Assembly (NCBI GenBank): GCA_025024175.1
Contig: QCXZ01000064.1
Span: 24,486,286-24,550,285 of the forward strand
Direction of reading: 5' to 3'
Length of the DNA: 64,000 bases
Source of the DNA: Rhyzopertha dominica
Lineage: Eukaryota > Arthropoda > Insecta > Coleoptera > Bostrichidae
Every line of letters starts with the position of its first letter. The first letter of the stretch is position 1. Under the pieces are notes generated by a model. The model saw only the letters and a list, made by a program, of their open reading frames with translations. It did no database searches and was not told where the DNA came from. Shown here one piece after another: positions 12,840 through 23,669 of the stretch. The position numbers and the translations under genes are program-made.

Positions 12840-13813
12840 TATATGTCGTAGGCATATTGCAAAAGCAGGCGTTTCATGAAACGCCTAGACTTTTTAAAAA
12901 TGATTAGACTAAATGTAAAATGAAGCAATAAGCAGCATGATTTGACGTTGCGCCTGATACATTTAGGCGTTTTGCCATACGCCTAGAAGTTTTACAAAAA
13001 GTGTATGAGAATTTCGGCGTATTTTAAAACAATACCACTCTCAAGCACTGTTTTACAATGAGCCGACCTTAATCAGTGTTTTATAAAAAGAACGCAAACA
13101 TATCGAAAATTTTTCTGTTGACGTATTTATTTAAAGACACGAAAATACATTATGTGAATGCAATACAGGAAATACGCATTTCCAAAAGATGTCATTCTGA
13201 TAATTAAAATTTGGGCATCTGTTTAGGTACGTACCTATATTTAAGCACAGTAAAAATACATAGGTACTTATATGTAAAAAGATAAAGTATTCTTCTAAAT
13301 AAATGTAAAATGTCACAAACGCGATCAAAAATGTAGGAGTCCGTTTTCATAAGTTTCTATTGAAATATAAAATATCTGTGTCTCAAAAACATGCAAAACG
13401 TAAGGATGGGAACTTCTTCAAGATTTAACACTTGACCGTCAACATTTTCTGGGGTAGATATAGTGACAGTTGAAAGTGTTACGCCGTCAAGTAAAATCAG
13501 ATACATCGAATTCTTCATTCTCTGGTGGAATGTCGTTTGTGTCTATAGCATTATGTTTCTAAATCTTCTTCTCTAATTATATCTTTAATAGAAACTTTCG
13601 GCAACGGAGAGTGGCATTGTTTTAAAATATGCCGAAACACACATACGCGTTTTGTAAAACGCCTAGGCGTATGGGAAAACGCCCAAATGTATCAGGCGCG
13701 ACGTCGAATCATGCTGCTTATTTATTGCTTCATTTTACATTTAGTCCAGTCATTTTCGAAAAGCCTAAGCATTGTATAAAATGCCTACTTTTGCAATATG
13801 CCTACGACATATA
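12840..13813. mobile_element. Non-autonomous TIR element with GGCGT-type subterminal repeats
   Basis: Inverted ends TATATGTCGTAGGCATATTG (about 12840) and their complement (ending about 13813) bound a 974-bp element. Inverted similarity continues for about 200 bp inward on each side (to about 13050 and from about 13600). Both arms contain repeated short palindromes made of AGGCGTTT, ACGCCTAG and GGCGTAT, for example AGGCGTTTCATGAAACGCCT at 12867-12886 and TAGGCGTTTTGCCATACGCC at 12965-12984. The interior shows no transposase. The superfamily is not recognised and no target duplication is evident. Confidence 0.7.
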
Positions 13814-13926
13814 TACCACAAGTATATTAATTAAAGTACAACTTAATCTACAGGCAACAAACTAAACTATTTCAAAAAATTTATCACGTAATTCTGCATT
13901 TACCTTAATTAAAACTGCAACTTAGC

Positions 13927-14106
13927 CTACAACACCCTCATTTCTTGGTTTCCAACGGTTTCAGGAGATTCTGCATCATTACTGAAACCTGGGTTCTTAT
14001 TAGTATTATCTGTTACTTCCCATTGGTTCACAACCTTCTTTAAATGTGTGATATTTCGCCTATATTTCTGTCCAGACCTAGTATCTTTCAGTTGTACGTC
14101 CACTTA
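13927..14106 (-). pseudogene. Gypsy-type retrotransposon pol, C-terminal tail (truncated)
   Basis: An uninterrupted 58-codon minus-strand frame contains the motif GQKYRRNITHLKK and ends at a stop at 13929-13927. The pattern 'Y-R-R-N-x-x-H-L' is the usual C-terminal tail of pol polyproteins in Ty3/Gypsy-type LTR retrotransposons, just after the integrase. The frame is cut abruptly at 14107, exactly where the TA and terminal repeat of a mariner element begin, so the mariner probably inserted into this Gypsy copy. I could not find the rest of the Gypsy body beyond the mariner. Identification rests on a short tail and is moderately secure. Confidence 0.5.
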
Positions 14107-14173
14107 TACGAGGTACATTTGTAAAGTACGAGCCGTTTTATCACTAAAAAAGGATTTGTTAGAAAAATTCTAT

Positions 14174-15700
14174 TCATATTCGTAGTTTTACTTTCCTACA
14201 AACATAATTCATCTTTCGATCGCCGTTCATTTCCAGGTACGTACCGCTAATAAAATAAAAGTTCGCCTGAGCTTTAAACCAGTTCATAAAGACGGTCATA
14301 AGATCCTCGTCGTTCTCGAGGCATTGTCTAGCAAACCACAGTTTAAAGTGTAAGAAAGAAATAGTCGCTAGGTGCAAGGTCAAGACTGCAAGGTGGGTTG
14401 TCAAAAAGTTGATAACGAAAATAGTGAATCTTTTCCTTGGTTGTGGCAGCGGTGTGGAGAGTATTGTTGTGGAGATTCCCGTCGACAGTTTCCCGCGCCT
14501 GCGATTTTGAGTCGACGCACTCGGTATTCTTTGCTCTTTATGTTGGTCCGTAAACATTTTTTATACCCACCTTGCCCCAAATTTGTGATATCCAAGCTTT
14601 TCAGTAACAATCTTAAGAGGGGCGTTTACCTAGAGCAAATCGGGTCATTTTAAGCACCTACCGTTTTACATTTTACCGAGTTATTCGAAACTTTTTCGAA
14701 GTGAAATTTCGACAAGGCAATGAAAAAAGATGTAGCTACAACGTAGAGTTCGAGTTTTTTCTGAATTTGGTACGGTAATGTAAATATTTGTTGTTATATT
14801 TTGCTTAAAAATGCGTATTTTTGGCGAGTTATATCTCGAAAACTAAGGCACATAAACGAAAAATTCGAACTCCACGTTGTAGCTACATATTTCTTTGTAC
14901 ACTACCAAAAACATGAGCACGATAAATAAGTAAAAACATTCAAAAAATCTAAAACCGCAAACCCTTTCGCACGAGTCCGTCAAGAGAGCGGAATGCGAAT
15001 GCCCATCCCCACCAGATCCGTCGCATGGTATCCAGAGAACAGTGAGGCTAAGATGCAAACCTGTCGGGAATGATCGTGCGGTATACGATTTATTCCGATA
15101 TGACCGGATTTCTAAGCTTTTATGTCTAAATACACGTGACAAGTTTAATGTTAAAAGCTCTTTCACATTAATTTACTGTCTGCCGAAGCAATGGGGAGGC
15201 GGAATGAAAATTATTATAAAAGTTCCTCCAAAAATCATAGTCGACATGCAGTTAGAATGAAATGTTATATAGTTCATATTTACAGAAATAAATGGGTTAT
15301 TCCATATTTTGAATAACCTGGTATAATATCATAGTAAGTTACTAATATCATGCTTACTTTTTTATGCACACGCTACAGTCAGCAATTTTCCGAATATTAG
15401 TTTAGCCCGTCTGATCTTTGCGTAATTTCAACCTATCGGCTACCCTCTTACGTCCCATGTCCCGCTGGTAACATGGGTTGCATAGTTTACATTTTGCCCG
15501 ATCGCTCCAAGTAAATGCCCCTCTTAAATATGGTGGCGTGTCCATCAGAGAAAATTTATCAACTAACGCNCNAATTGTCAGTCGTCGCTCAGATCAAGCT
15601 TTTTGTCCACCTGTTGAACGAGTTCATCGGTCTGCACACTTTGCCTTCCACAACACTATTCATCATGCACATTAGTGTGGCTATTCTTAAAATCTCCACT
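14174..15700 (-). pseudogene. Mariner transposase pseudogene, copy A
   Basis: N-terminal HTH sequence is visible on the minus strand at about 15690-15570 (GRQSVQTDELVQQVDKKLD, similar to the mariner pattern GRPSxVTDDLVxKVDEK). Near 14520-14450 TAATTKEKI corresponds to the region after the DNARPH catalytic motif. The C-terminus at 14400-14260 reads LENDEDLMTVFMNWFKAQA, equivalent to the conserved mariner 'FENDEELKxAVxxWFxxQ' segment. The frame is broken several times and split by foreign sequence, so it is inactive. Copy B near 34.3 kb shares the same C-terminal residues, showing that both belong to one family. Confidence 0.65.
14731..14890. repeat. Inverted repeat with 30-nt arms
   Basis: ATGTAGCTACAACGTAGAGT... 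at 14731-14763 is repeated in inverted form at 14857-14890 with one or two mismatches, about 95 nt apart. It lies in the sequence that interrupts the mariner copy and could be the core of a small foldback element. No coding is present. Confidence 0.7.
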
Positions 15701-15929
15701 ACCCTTTCCTTCATTCATTACAGCTGGGATAACTCCTCATGGATTTGAGCTCCCAAAGATCCTTTTGCATACAAAAAAAAACGAAAGACTGCTCCGCCTT
15801 CGCAACTGGCGTGCCGCTTTCGTGCCTTCGCAGACAACCAATAGATGACGCTGTATGCGAACAACTTTGCACACAACAGTTTGTGTTCTCTCGGATACAA
15901 TAAAATAGGTTCTAAAGATGCTCACCACA

Positions 15930-18900
15930 TCATACGAAACGAATAAACACTAATTGTTTTGTTTTTCACTAACCCACAAGCCACCGTCAAAGGTGCCACG
16001 TAAAAATTGAAGCAATATATCGTTTAAAGCACCGATATTGCTATTAAGTTTATATGTGTTTATAAACAAATAAATACTTGCACGCGTGTTAATGGTTTAA
16101 CTCGTGTTCAGTACTTTGAACACTGTATAATATACAAATTATTGTAACGTTTTTCGCGTTGAAAGTCTTGTGAGCTTTGTACTCTTATGTCGCTTGCTGC
16201 ACTGGATGAAACTCTAGGAGGACTGAGAATGTGACTCAAGTACATAATTAAGAGATTTTTACATAATTACTTGTAACATAATTTTTAAGCAGAGATAACA
16301 TTGGTTTAGCTTTAGAGTATTATTTATTGGGACATCCTTTATAAAAAATGATATGCGTTTTTGAGGAAAATAAAATTCCGTTGAGTAGTGTATCCATTAT
16401 GTGAAACTAAGGGAGAATGATGTAACTAACATTTTTAAGATATGTTTACCTGCTTTTAAAGTATACCTTTCCATTAGTATTAGTTACAATAATCAGATTA
16501 AATACCTATGCCAAAAGACAATATTATGTTCTTATAAATAACCCCGGTACGTCAATCTTTGCCTAAATTAATAGTCCTTAGGCTAAGCAAACCTGTTTCC
16601 ACTAGTTGAAGATTGAAAATGGTAACCGCAGTTTTAGGAACCCTAGCCATTAACCAATTGGTCAGGTTTTGTTATGTATCGCATGAGTACATTAAAATAG
16701 GCAAATTGGAGGTTTGGTAGCTAGCATCTGAAAACAAAACCCTCAAAATCGTATATGATGTATCTTTGTAGTAACTAACTAAAAACGTGAGAATAATACC
16801 AAGAGAGAAGAGTTACAAGACACCGCCAAATTTTGCTGATATAGGGCGATTTAATTAAATTAAAAATTTCCAAAAGCAGATTAACTTTTGTTTACAGGGG
16901 ACAACATTTGAAATTACTTTTTAATGGATAGAGCTTATCCTTTTAGCGTTGTATACACACTTTCAAAAGTTTTTAATGGAACTGCCCATCTTATAAAACA
17001 TATTTTTTTTCACATGAAGTCTCACTACGTAATTAGTTTTACTATACTTTACTTAATTATCGGGTAGTATATTGAGAAATACTAGGAAGCCAGTTGCTTC
17101 ATTATTATTGATCATTACAAGGTATTTTTCATTTAACGTTTTAGAAAAAAAATATGTAAAAATATTGTAATGACAAGAAGAATGCAAACAAAGCCAAAGA
17201 AATCCACGACCTTGCAACAGTTTCTTAAGGGGTCATCGCGCCGATACGCTGAAAATAGCATCCGTTCATGGCCGATATCTTAAAATCAAAGAAACATTGG
17301 AAGAAGAAATGTTGTGGAGATGTCATGTAATAAATGTTGCATATTTTGTTTAGTAACATAATAAAAACTAAATATAGGGTAGTATAAACAGGTCTACTTG
17401 AATTGCATTTAGAGTTTTTATGAAAAACAAGTTCGAAATTCTGGTAGAGCACTGCCGTAGATAAGCCCTTCCTTTAAATGAATACAACTTTGTCTTTATT
17501 ATAAACTTATTATTATTATTACCTATATATCGTGGGCGGTGGGATTACGGTATGGTGTGCGTACGCGCAGCGTTGAGGTTGCCTAGCATTTGGCGGTGAC
17601 GTCGCCAGCACATTGGTTGCATTGGTTTTAACGCAGGCGTCAACTTAATTTGTGGAAACATGTTCGGTCGATTTTGTTCCTTTCTTATTGAACAAATTAA
17701 CGACTACAATTTTTCATGCTATAAATAAAATGACTGAAAACACCAAATCTCACGAAGACATTGAAATATTGAATAGTCAACATTGTAAACTATATTTAGT
17801 ATAATTGCATATTTAAAACTTGCAATGCTTTTTTTAGACAGATGTGCCGGTGTCCGTTGGTTTTCTAATTGTAACTACTGTGATTAGAAAATCTTTACAC
17901 CGTTCAATGTCCTTTAATGGAAATTACGTTGCCGCACACATTAAGTTTCTGAGAAGCTTGTGCTTAACCTTCTGGAAAAATATGAGCAGCCATTGCATCC
18001 ATCCTCAGATTTCGACTTATAATCTTTTCTGTCCTAATTTCGAAGAACTGAAGTATTCTGTCGAGTTCCTCGAGAATTTCGTTTCGTATGGATAGGATTT
18101 GTACAGCTTTGTAGCTTTCCTTACAGATGAACAAGAAAATCCAGTGTCTTCGGAAGGAATTAGTTGGATCAGTCTCAAAACGGCCAAGGTATCAACTAAC
18201 CTATTTACGGTCCTTTTTTTATTAATGTAATTTGCATACGAGCTCAAGAATGTAACTAGCTTCCACATTTTTACTAGCGTCACTAGTAAACACAAATGAT
18301 GCATGTCGATAAAAATTGAATTTCCATCTGCTTGAGAAATCTAAATAAATCCTCAACTGCATAAACACGCGAAACCATTTTCTAATTTTATAGATAATCA
18401 ATAAAGATGTTAGTACTAATCACTATATCCATGTCTTGTCACCGCATGATCATGTGACTTGTGACGAGCCGCCACTGCCATATCGCAAATGTGAACCCCA
18501 TTCGCTCAAGTTAAACAGAAGCGAGGACTATGACGCATGAGATTTCCATCCGTGAGCGGTCAGCGTTTCGAGGGGTAGGGGGTGGATTGTTTAATGAACC
18601 TGAAACTACATCGCTCGTTTATATTGCGAACAGGGACCGAGATGAGGACCGTCATCTGGAATGAGTTTTGGTGCTAAAGACCACAAGAACTTTGGGCGCG
18701 TGCTTCCATTTGCCGGTTTGAAAGTTATGTTGTTCATAATGAAGTTTAGAACGAATAGAAATAAAAATTTTACTTTGGATTGGCAACATAAGACCTTTAC
18801 TTAAAAGAGAGTACCTATCCATTACGTTGCAGGTTAACTACTTCAACTTGGGTTTTCGGACGTAACCGGTCCTTTATTTACGAGGAGTAAAACTTTATAC

Positions 18901-20100
18901 ATCCAACAAGAAAATATATGAAACAATAATTTGATATTAATTATACAAATCAGAGAGATTCGTTACGGGGAGCAAAAACTCCAGAAAATAGAACGTACTT
19001 AATTCATCATTACTTGTTGTTATGTAAGTTGCAGATCCTTATACCTACTTAACGTTGTTTTTTATTTTATTTTAGATATGTGAGAGTTGACAATGTGGTG
19101 CGGTATCATAGTTTTGTATCAGGTTCGTTTGTTCTGTGGTGGGTACCACAAGGATCGAACCTGGGACCACCGCTGTTTATAAAGTTCGTAATTGATATAA
19201 TAAAATTGCTAAATGCGAAGTTTTATATTAATGTAGAGTAAAATAAAGGATTATAAATATTAGTATAATTGTGTTTGAAGATGCAATAAGTCAAATTAGT
19301 TTGTTTTAAACATGAAAAATTCGATGTGTTGAGATTGAATAACAAATTAAATACTCTAATTTCTCTTGTCGCGCGTAAAATAACGAGGGCTTACGTATAA
19401 CACCGTACGGAGAAGATCCCATAAAAATACCATTAGATACGCCCCTGAACAGTCCTTTTTCGAAAAGAATCCAGCTCTTTTTGCATTTTCCGCGCCCCGT
19501 TCCTGAATTACGAGTTTCTTTTTTCGCGTGGATCCATAACTCTTCGGGGATCACTCGACAGCTTAGCATTACCTCGTCGAATGGAAGAAAAAAACCTAAT
19601 TGCTCGGAGAGCCTGAAATAACTCAATGGAATAGAGGAGGTTTTAACCTAGCCCAATGCCGGTATTTCGATATTTCGCATTTAAATTTTATTAACTACAG
19701 ACTAACGGGTATTAAGAAACTACACCACGAACCTAACTCCTTAATTCCTATATAGTTTTGCAGGCACACAAAATTTACTGTTTGTTCCCAAAAGTTTTAT
19801 ATGTATAGACAAAATGTAATTGTTAAAAAAAGCCACTATGATAGCAGTCAATACAAATGTGCATATACGACTTAAACGAAACAAACAGTTTAACACTTCA
19901 AAGTCCGTGGAATGATATATAGTTTCTTTGCATATCTCCCAAGCGAAGTAATTGCGCAAATGGGCGATAATGTGCAGCAATGTGTCACACTTAGGGGTTC
20001 TTTCCTTTGCTGATGAATTTTCCAGAATGTTCTAGAATGTTCTATGAATATTTCGGAACGTCGATTTTCGAAATTACCACCGCTAGATGATACTTTTTAA
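15930..20100. other. Intergenic DNA with three GC-elevated islands
   Basis: No gene is supported. Islands of higher GC and low repetition lie at about 17530-17660, 18430-18690 and 19380-19620. The last contains open frames on both strands but no recognisable protein. The remainder is AT-rich. A tRNA-like fragment is at 19138. Confidence 0.35.
19138..19178 (-). repeat. tRNA T-arm-like fragment (SINE remnant)
   Basis: On the minus strand GGTCCCAGGTTCGATCCTTG contains a perfect B-box (GGTTCGATCC), followed by GTGGTACCC. No D or anticodon arm is visible, so this is a fragment only. Confidence 0.4.
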
Positions 20101-20104
20101 TGTA

Positions 20105-20425
20105 ATACTTACGGCACAAGATGTGCCCCAAAATAAGAGAAAAGACGTGTCCACATCAAAAATTGGGTTAACCAAAAAGAAAACCTTGTTTGATCAGGAT
20201 AATGCACCATGCACAAATTTGTTATTGCGATGGCTAACATTAATTATATGGACTTTGAGCTGATATCCCACGCTTCCTACTCACCCGGCTTGGCTCCGCA
20301 GGATATCAACCTATTCACGTTAAAAAGAAATAACAAATCAAATTTTGAAGGAATTTCGCGGTAAATTAGCTATTTTGAAGACTTCAATAATCGGCTTACG
20401 GGAATAGGATAAAGAGAGTGAGATT
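20105..20425 (+). pseudogene. Mariner-type transposase remnant
   Basis: In changing plus-strand frames the sequence gives LFDQDNAPC (the catalytic HxDNAxxH block), then FELISHASYSPGLAPQDINLF (equivalent to the mariner 'PHPPYSPDLAPSDYFLF' block with the third catalytic D), then NFEGISR. Order and spacing are those of the C-terminal half of mariner (DD34D) transposases. Frameshifts and stops show that it is dead. No flanking terminal repeats were seen. It is a different lineage from the 14-kb and 34-kb copies. Confidence 0.6.
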
Positions 20426-21538
20426 ATGTTAAAAAATAAAAAAGGAGTTGAACTCACATGAAATGTTAACATAATCGTAGCGTTTTGAAAAACCACTTCT
20501 CATTTAAAGTACCTGTAAGGTGCATTAAGTACTGAAGCGAAATATCTATTTATCTAATTATCTATTTTCCGACATTACTGATAGTTAGAGCGAAGTACTG
20601 CTGGTGCAGTGCGAATAATCAGCTGAATCAGAGATCATGATGCCATGTCAGATCGTATGGCTCAAAACTTGTACGGAACTTCAGGTACTGAGGACTTACA
20701 TAGTTTTATACAATATCTGTCTTCGTGAGAAGATAGTACGTTATGGCTGAAAATACAAAAGTCAGTCCAAATAGCACGATCAGTGAGTAAAGAAAATAAG
20801 GACCAACCAAATTCGAAGAGTACGGCAAAAATCAGATAGTTGTTTTCTGTGACTGATAGCTAGCTACCAATGGCGCTTATTAGAATGCTTTTATATTAAG
20901 ATGAGCACCTGTGTGTAATTTTCATTTTTAGTTATTGACTTTAGTACAAAGTGTATGTGTTTGTTTGAACAGTAAAAATGTAAAAGATTTATGTTGGACA
21001 AAGAATATAATAGTATTTGACAAACGATAATGCAATCTCTCCTTTTGTTTATGGCTAAGTAATAAAGAAAAAATACATTAAAAAAAATATTTTTTAAAAA
21101 GAATACTTTTATGTTGGCGTCATAAAAAGTAGTAAATAAGAAAAGAATATTAAAAACATATAGGAAATAATAAAAAAATATTTTTGTACAATCAAAGGTA
21201 TTCCCGGGTGTTGACATTTACACCTTGTTAAGTTTTCCTGCCTAAAAATTTCAGTAGTTTGGTGGTATAGATGTCTAGTTAGATTTATTTTTGAGTCGAT
21301 ACACTTATTTTACTGAAATTATACAGATTTTATATTAATCTATGCATTGAAGATTTATCTCCACCAACAATATTTACCGCCAGCTGCCAACCGAAATTGA
21401 AGTAAATAACTGAAGCCAATCACGTTAAACTAAACAGCTAATCTTTTGCCCACCTGTCATGCACATAACTGATTTGAGGTGCTTAACACATTAATAAAAA
21501 GGTTAAATGCAATAAAAGTACGTATGTATGTGTATGTA
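20425..21538. other. AT-rich intergenic DNA
   Basis: No gene or repeat is recognised. Open frames on the minus strand (20.9-21.2 kb) are low-complexity and rich in F, Y, I and N. Confidence 0.4.
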
Positions 21539-21540
21539 TA

Positions 21541-21955
21541 CAGGGTGTCCCTGAACATGTGGGCAATATCTCGGGATCTGATAGCTGAGCTAAAAACATC
21601 ACTATTTTACAGTATAACTTTTTTTGATATATCGTTCGCCTACTGAGATATTCACCCCTAAAGNTCCTTTGGAAAAAGTGGTTTCTCCGAAATATCTTTT
21701 ATACCGCTTGATATAATTTGATGAAATTTTCGCCATTAATATTTAAAATGGAGGCGGTTAGAATAGTGCAGACACAGTTTTTGTAATTGCACGGGGAAGT
21801 TGGGGGTAAACTACCCTTCACCGTTTTTTTCTCTTAATTTTAAGGCGGGTAAGATTTTTTCCCCGAAATAGGCGTTTTTCAATTCTCCCAAACTTAAGAA
21901 TAAAAAAGGTACTCTTTATTCATTACCCTAAAGTTAACCGTTTTCGAGAAAAATG
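21541..21955 (+). repeat. Left TIR of the 2.1-kb element
   Basis: An inverted copy of 23253-23668. It starts CAGGGTGTCCCTGAAC and ends near AACCGTTTTCGAGAAAAATG. It contains one N. Confidence 0.9.
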
Positions 21956-22026
21956 TACTTGAATAACATGGTTATAATTATTGTATTTATTAAATAATTA
22001 CATAAATATAACATTACGAAGAACAC

Positions 22027-23113
22027 TTAAAAACTACATGGAGCTACAAAAAAAATTCTCCAAAACACGGCAGCGTTATTACGTATTTCATCACAGTAAA
22101 ATACTATACGTTCTATTAGATTATCCCTCGTTTCTACAGGAGTAGAGTAAACTAAGTTTTTCAGGTGCCCCCACAAATAGAAATCGAGAGGGTTAAAATC
22201 TGGCGATCGAGGAGGCCAAGCAACAGGTCCTCCTCGACCTATCCATCGATTTGGATACGCATTATTTAAAAATTGTCGCACAGCAATACTAAAGTGGGGT
22301 GGTGCGCCATCATGCATGAACCACATGTTTCTTCTGGTTGCTAATGGAACGTCTTCTAAAAGCTGTTGTAAGTTATTTTGAAGGAACTGCAAATAGAGTT
22401 CCCCATTTAATCTTGGAGGTAGCACATATGGTCCTATTAAATGGTCCCCTATGATTCCCGCCCAAACATTAACAGACTGAAACTGGAACTGGTGTCTTGC
22501 AACCACTGTGGAATTAGGGTTTTCGTCCGCCCAAACATGTAAATTGCGTGAATTTATTACACCGTTTTTCGTGAAACCAGCCTCATCTGAATAAAGAATC
22601 GAACTAATAAAATCCCTGTTATTTGTGTGCTGTTCTAAGACCCAATTTGAAAATTCCACTCTAGCAGGAAAATCTTCATGACTTAAGAGCATGTACCTTT
22701 TGAACATGAAAAGGGTGCAGTAATTGTTCTTGAAAAATTCTGGAAATAGTGTTTTTGGACACATTGTGTTGCACCGCAAGTTTTCTAATACTATTGGTAG
22801 GATCCGCAGCCACGCTATCCAAAACGTTCTCCTCTAGGACCACTGTGCGTACTCTTCTTTGGACGCCACCGTTCAAGCTATCTTTTACAAATTTTCCTAA
22901 TAATTACAAATTGATATAAACATGCCTTTATGGATAATTTTATGTCCCACCTGTCTCCCTTAAACGTCTATCAACCCGTTCAAAAGTTTTCCGATCAGGA
23001 ATCCTACGGTCAGGAAATCGTTCTGCGTACAACCTCACAGCTTCTGTACTATTACCAAGGGCTAGACCATACACTAAATGCATGTCAGCATATTCAGGAA
23101 ATGAATATTCCAT
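22027..23113 (-). pseudogene. DD41D-type mariner-like transposase, two exons, one frameshift
   Basis: This transposase would cut and paste the surrounding element. The ATG at 23113 opens exon 1 (to 22951), which encodes a DUF4817-type helix-turn-helix (EYADMHLVYGLALGNS, then RRLRET). A 54-nt GT-AG intron (22950-22897, phase 1) joins it to exon 2. Exon 2 starts KFVKDSLNGGVQRR, followed by a second HTH (SIRKLAVQHNVSKNTISRI). The DDE domain has YSDEAGF, FMHDGAPPHFS and SPDFNPLDFYLWG. Forty-one residues separate the second D from the D of NPLD, giving DD41D spacing. One single-base frameshift near 22681-22690, between VQKVHAL and SHEDFP, breaks the frame; otherwise the protein of about 344 residues is complete. 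The family assignment is from motifs; DD41D subfamily membership is inferred from spacing. Confidence 0.85.
22897..22950 (-). other. Short intron in the transposase gene
   Basis: GTGGGACATA...TTATTAG, 54 nt, phase 1. Removing it restores RLRETG-KFV, the continuity expected between the DUF4817 domain and the following linker. It also removes the in-frame TAA directly after the donor. Confidence 0.7.
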
Positions 23114-23252
23114 TTTAAAATGATTGTTGGATAACAATCACACCAGGAAAATTAAATGGAGTGACAGCTAATAATATTTTTTTAGCGCCTACTATAAAAA
23201 TTAAATTGCTCGTGTGGACGCAAGTGAAAATGTGAACCATTTAATTCAACAG

Positions 23253-23668
23253 CATTTTTCTCGAAAACGGTTAACATTAGGGTAATGAATAAAGAGTACC
23301 TTTTTTTCTTCTTAAGTTTGATAGAATTGAAGAACGCCTATTTCGGAAAAAAAATCTTACCCGCCTTAAAATTAAGAGAAAAAAACGGTGAAGGGTAGTT
23401 TACCCCCAACTTCCCCGTGCAGTTACAAAAACTGTGTCTGCACTATTCTAACCGCCTGCATTATAAATATTAATGGCGAAAATTTCATCAAATTATATCA
23501 GGCGGTATAAAAGATATTTCGGAGAAACCAATTTTTTCAAAAGAGCTTTAGGGGTGAATATCTCAGTAGGCGGACGTTATATCAAAAAAAGTTATACTGT
23601 AAAATAGTGATGTTTTTAGCTCAGCTATCAGATCCCGAGATATTGCCCACATGTTCAGGGACACCCTG
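23253..23668 (-). repeat. Right TIR of the 2.1-kb element
   Basis: Inverted copy of 21541-21955, ending ...GGGACACCCTG before the TA target site. Confidence 0.9.
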
Positions 23669-23669
23669 T

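Larger units (their letters stand above)
14109..15930 (-). mobile_element. Degenerate mariner element, copy A
   Basis: A mariner-type element on the minus strand. Its 3' end is at 14109, after TA, with the terminal repeat CGAGGTACATTTGTAAAG. This matches the inverted end of copy B (about 34193-34865). The transposase remnant runs from about 15.7 kb down to 14.17 kb and is interrupted by about 0.6 kb of unrelated sequence (roughly 14640-15300), including a hairpin. The other terminal repeat was not found, so the 15930 boundary is approximate. It is set by similarity to copy B, which ends in the shared block CTTTCGTGCCTTCGCAGACA at 15816-15835. Confidence 0.6.
21541..23668 (-). mobile_element. 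2.1-kb IS630/Tc1-mariner element with 415-bp TIRs
   Basis: The element is bounded by TA on each side (21539-21540 and 23669-23670) and begins CAGGGTGTCCCTGAACATGT with the exact complement at the right end. The inverted repeats are long, about 415 bp (21541-21955 and 23253-23668), with only a few mismatches. A single transposase gene fills the middle on the minus strand. The intact ends, the recognisable two-exon gene and the high TIR identity indicate a recent insertion. Its CAGGGTGT terminus is shared with shorter, gene-less elements in this window at 8.6 kb and 41.7 kb. Confidence 0.9.

Noticed and set aside
14843..15166. 107-codon minus-strand open frame
   Set aside because: It lies in the foreign insert of mariner copy A, is low complexity and has no family match.
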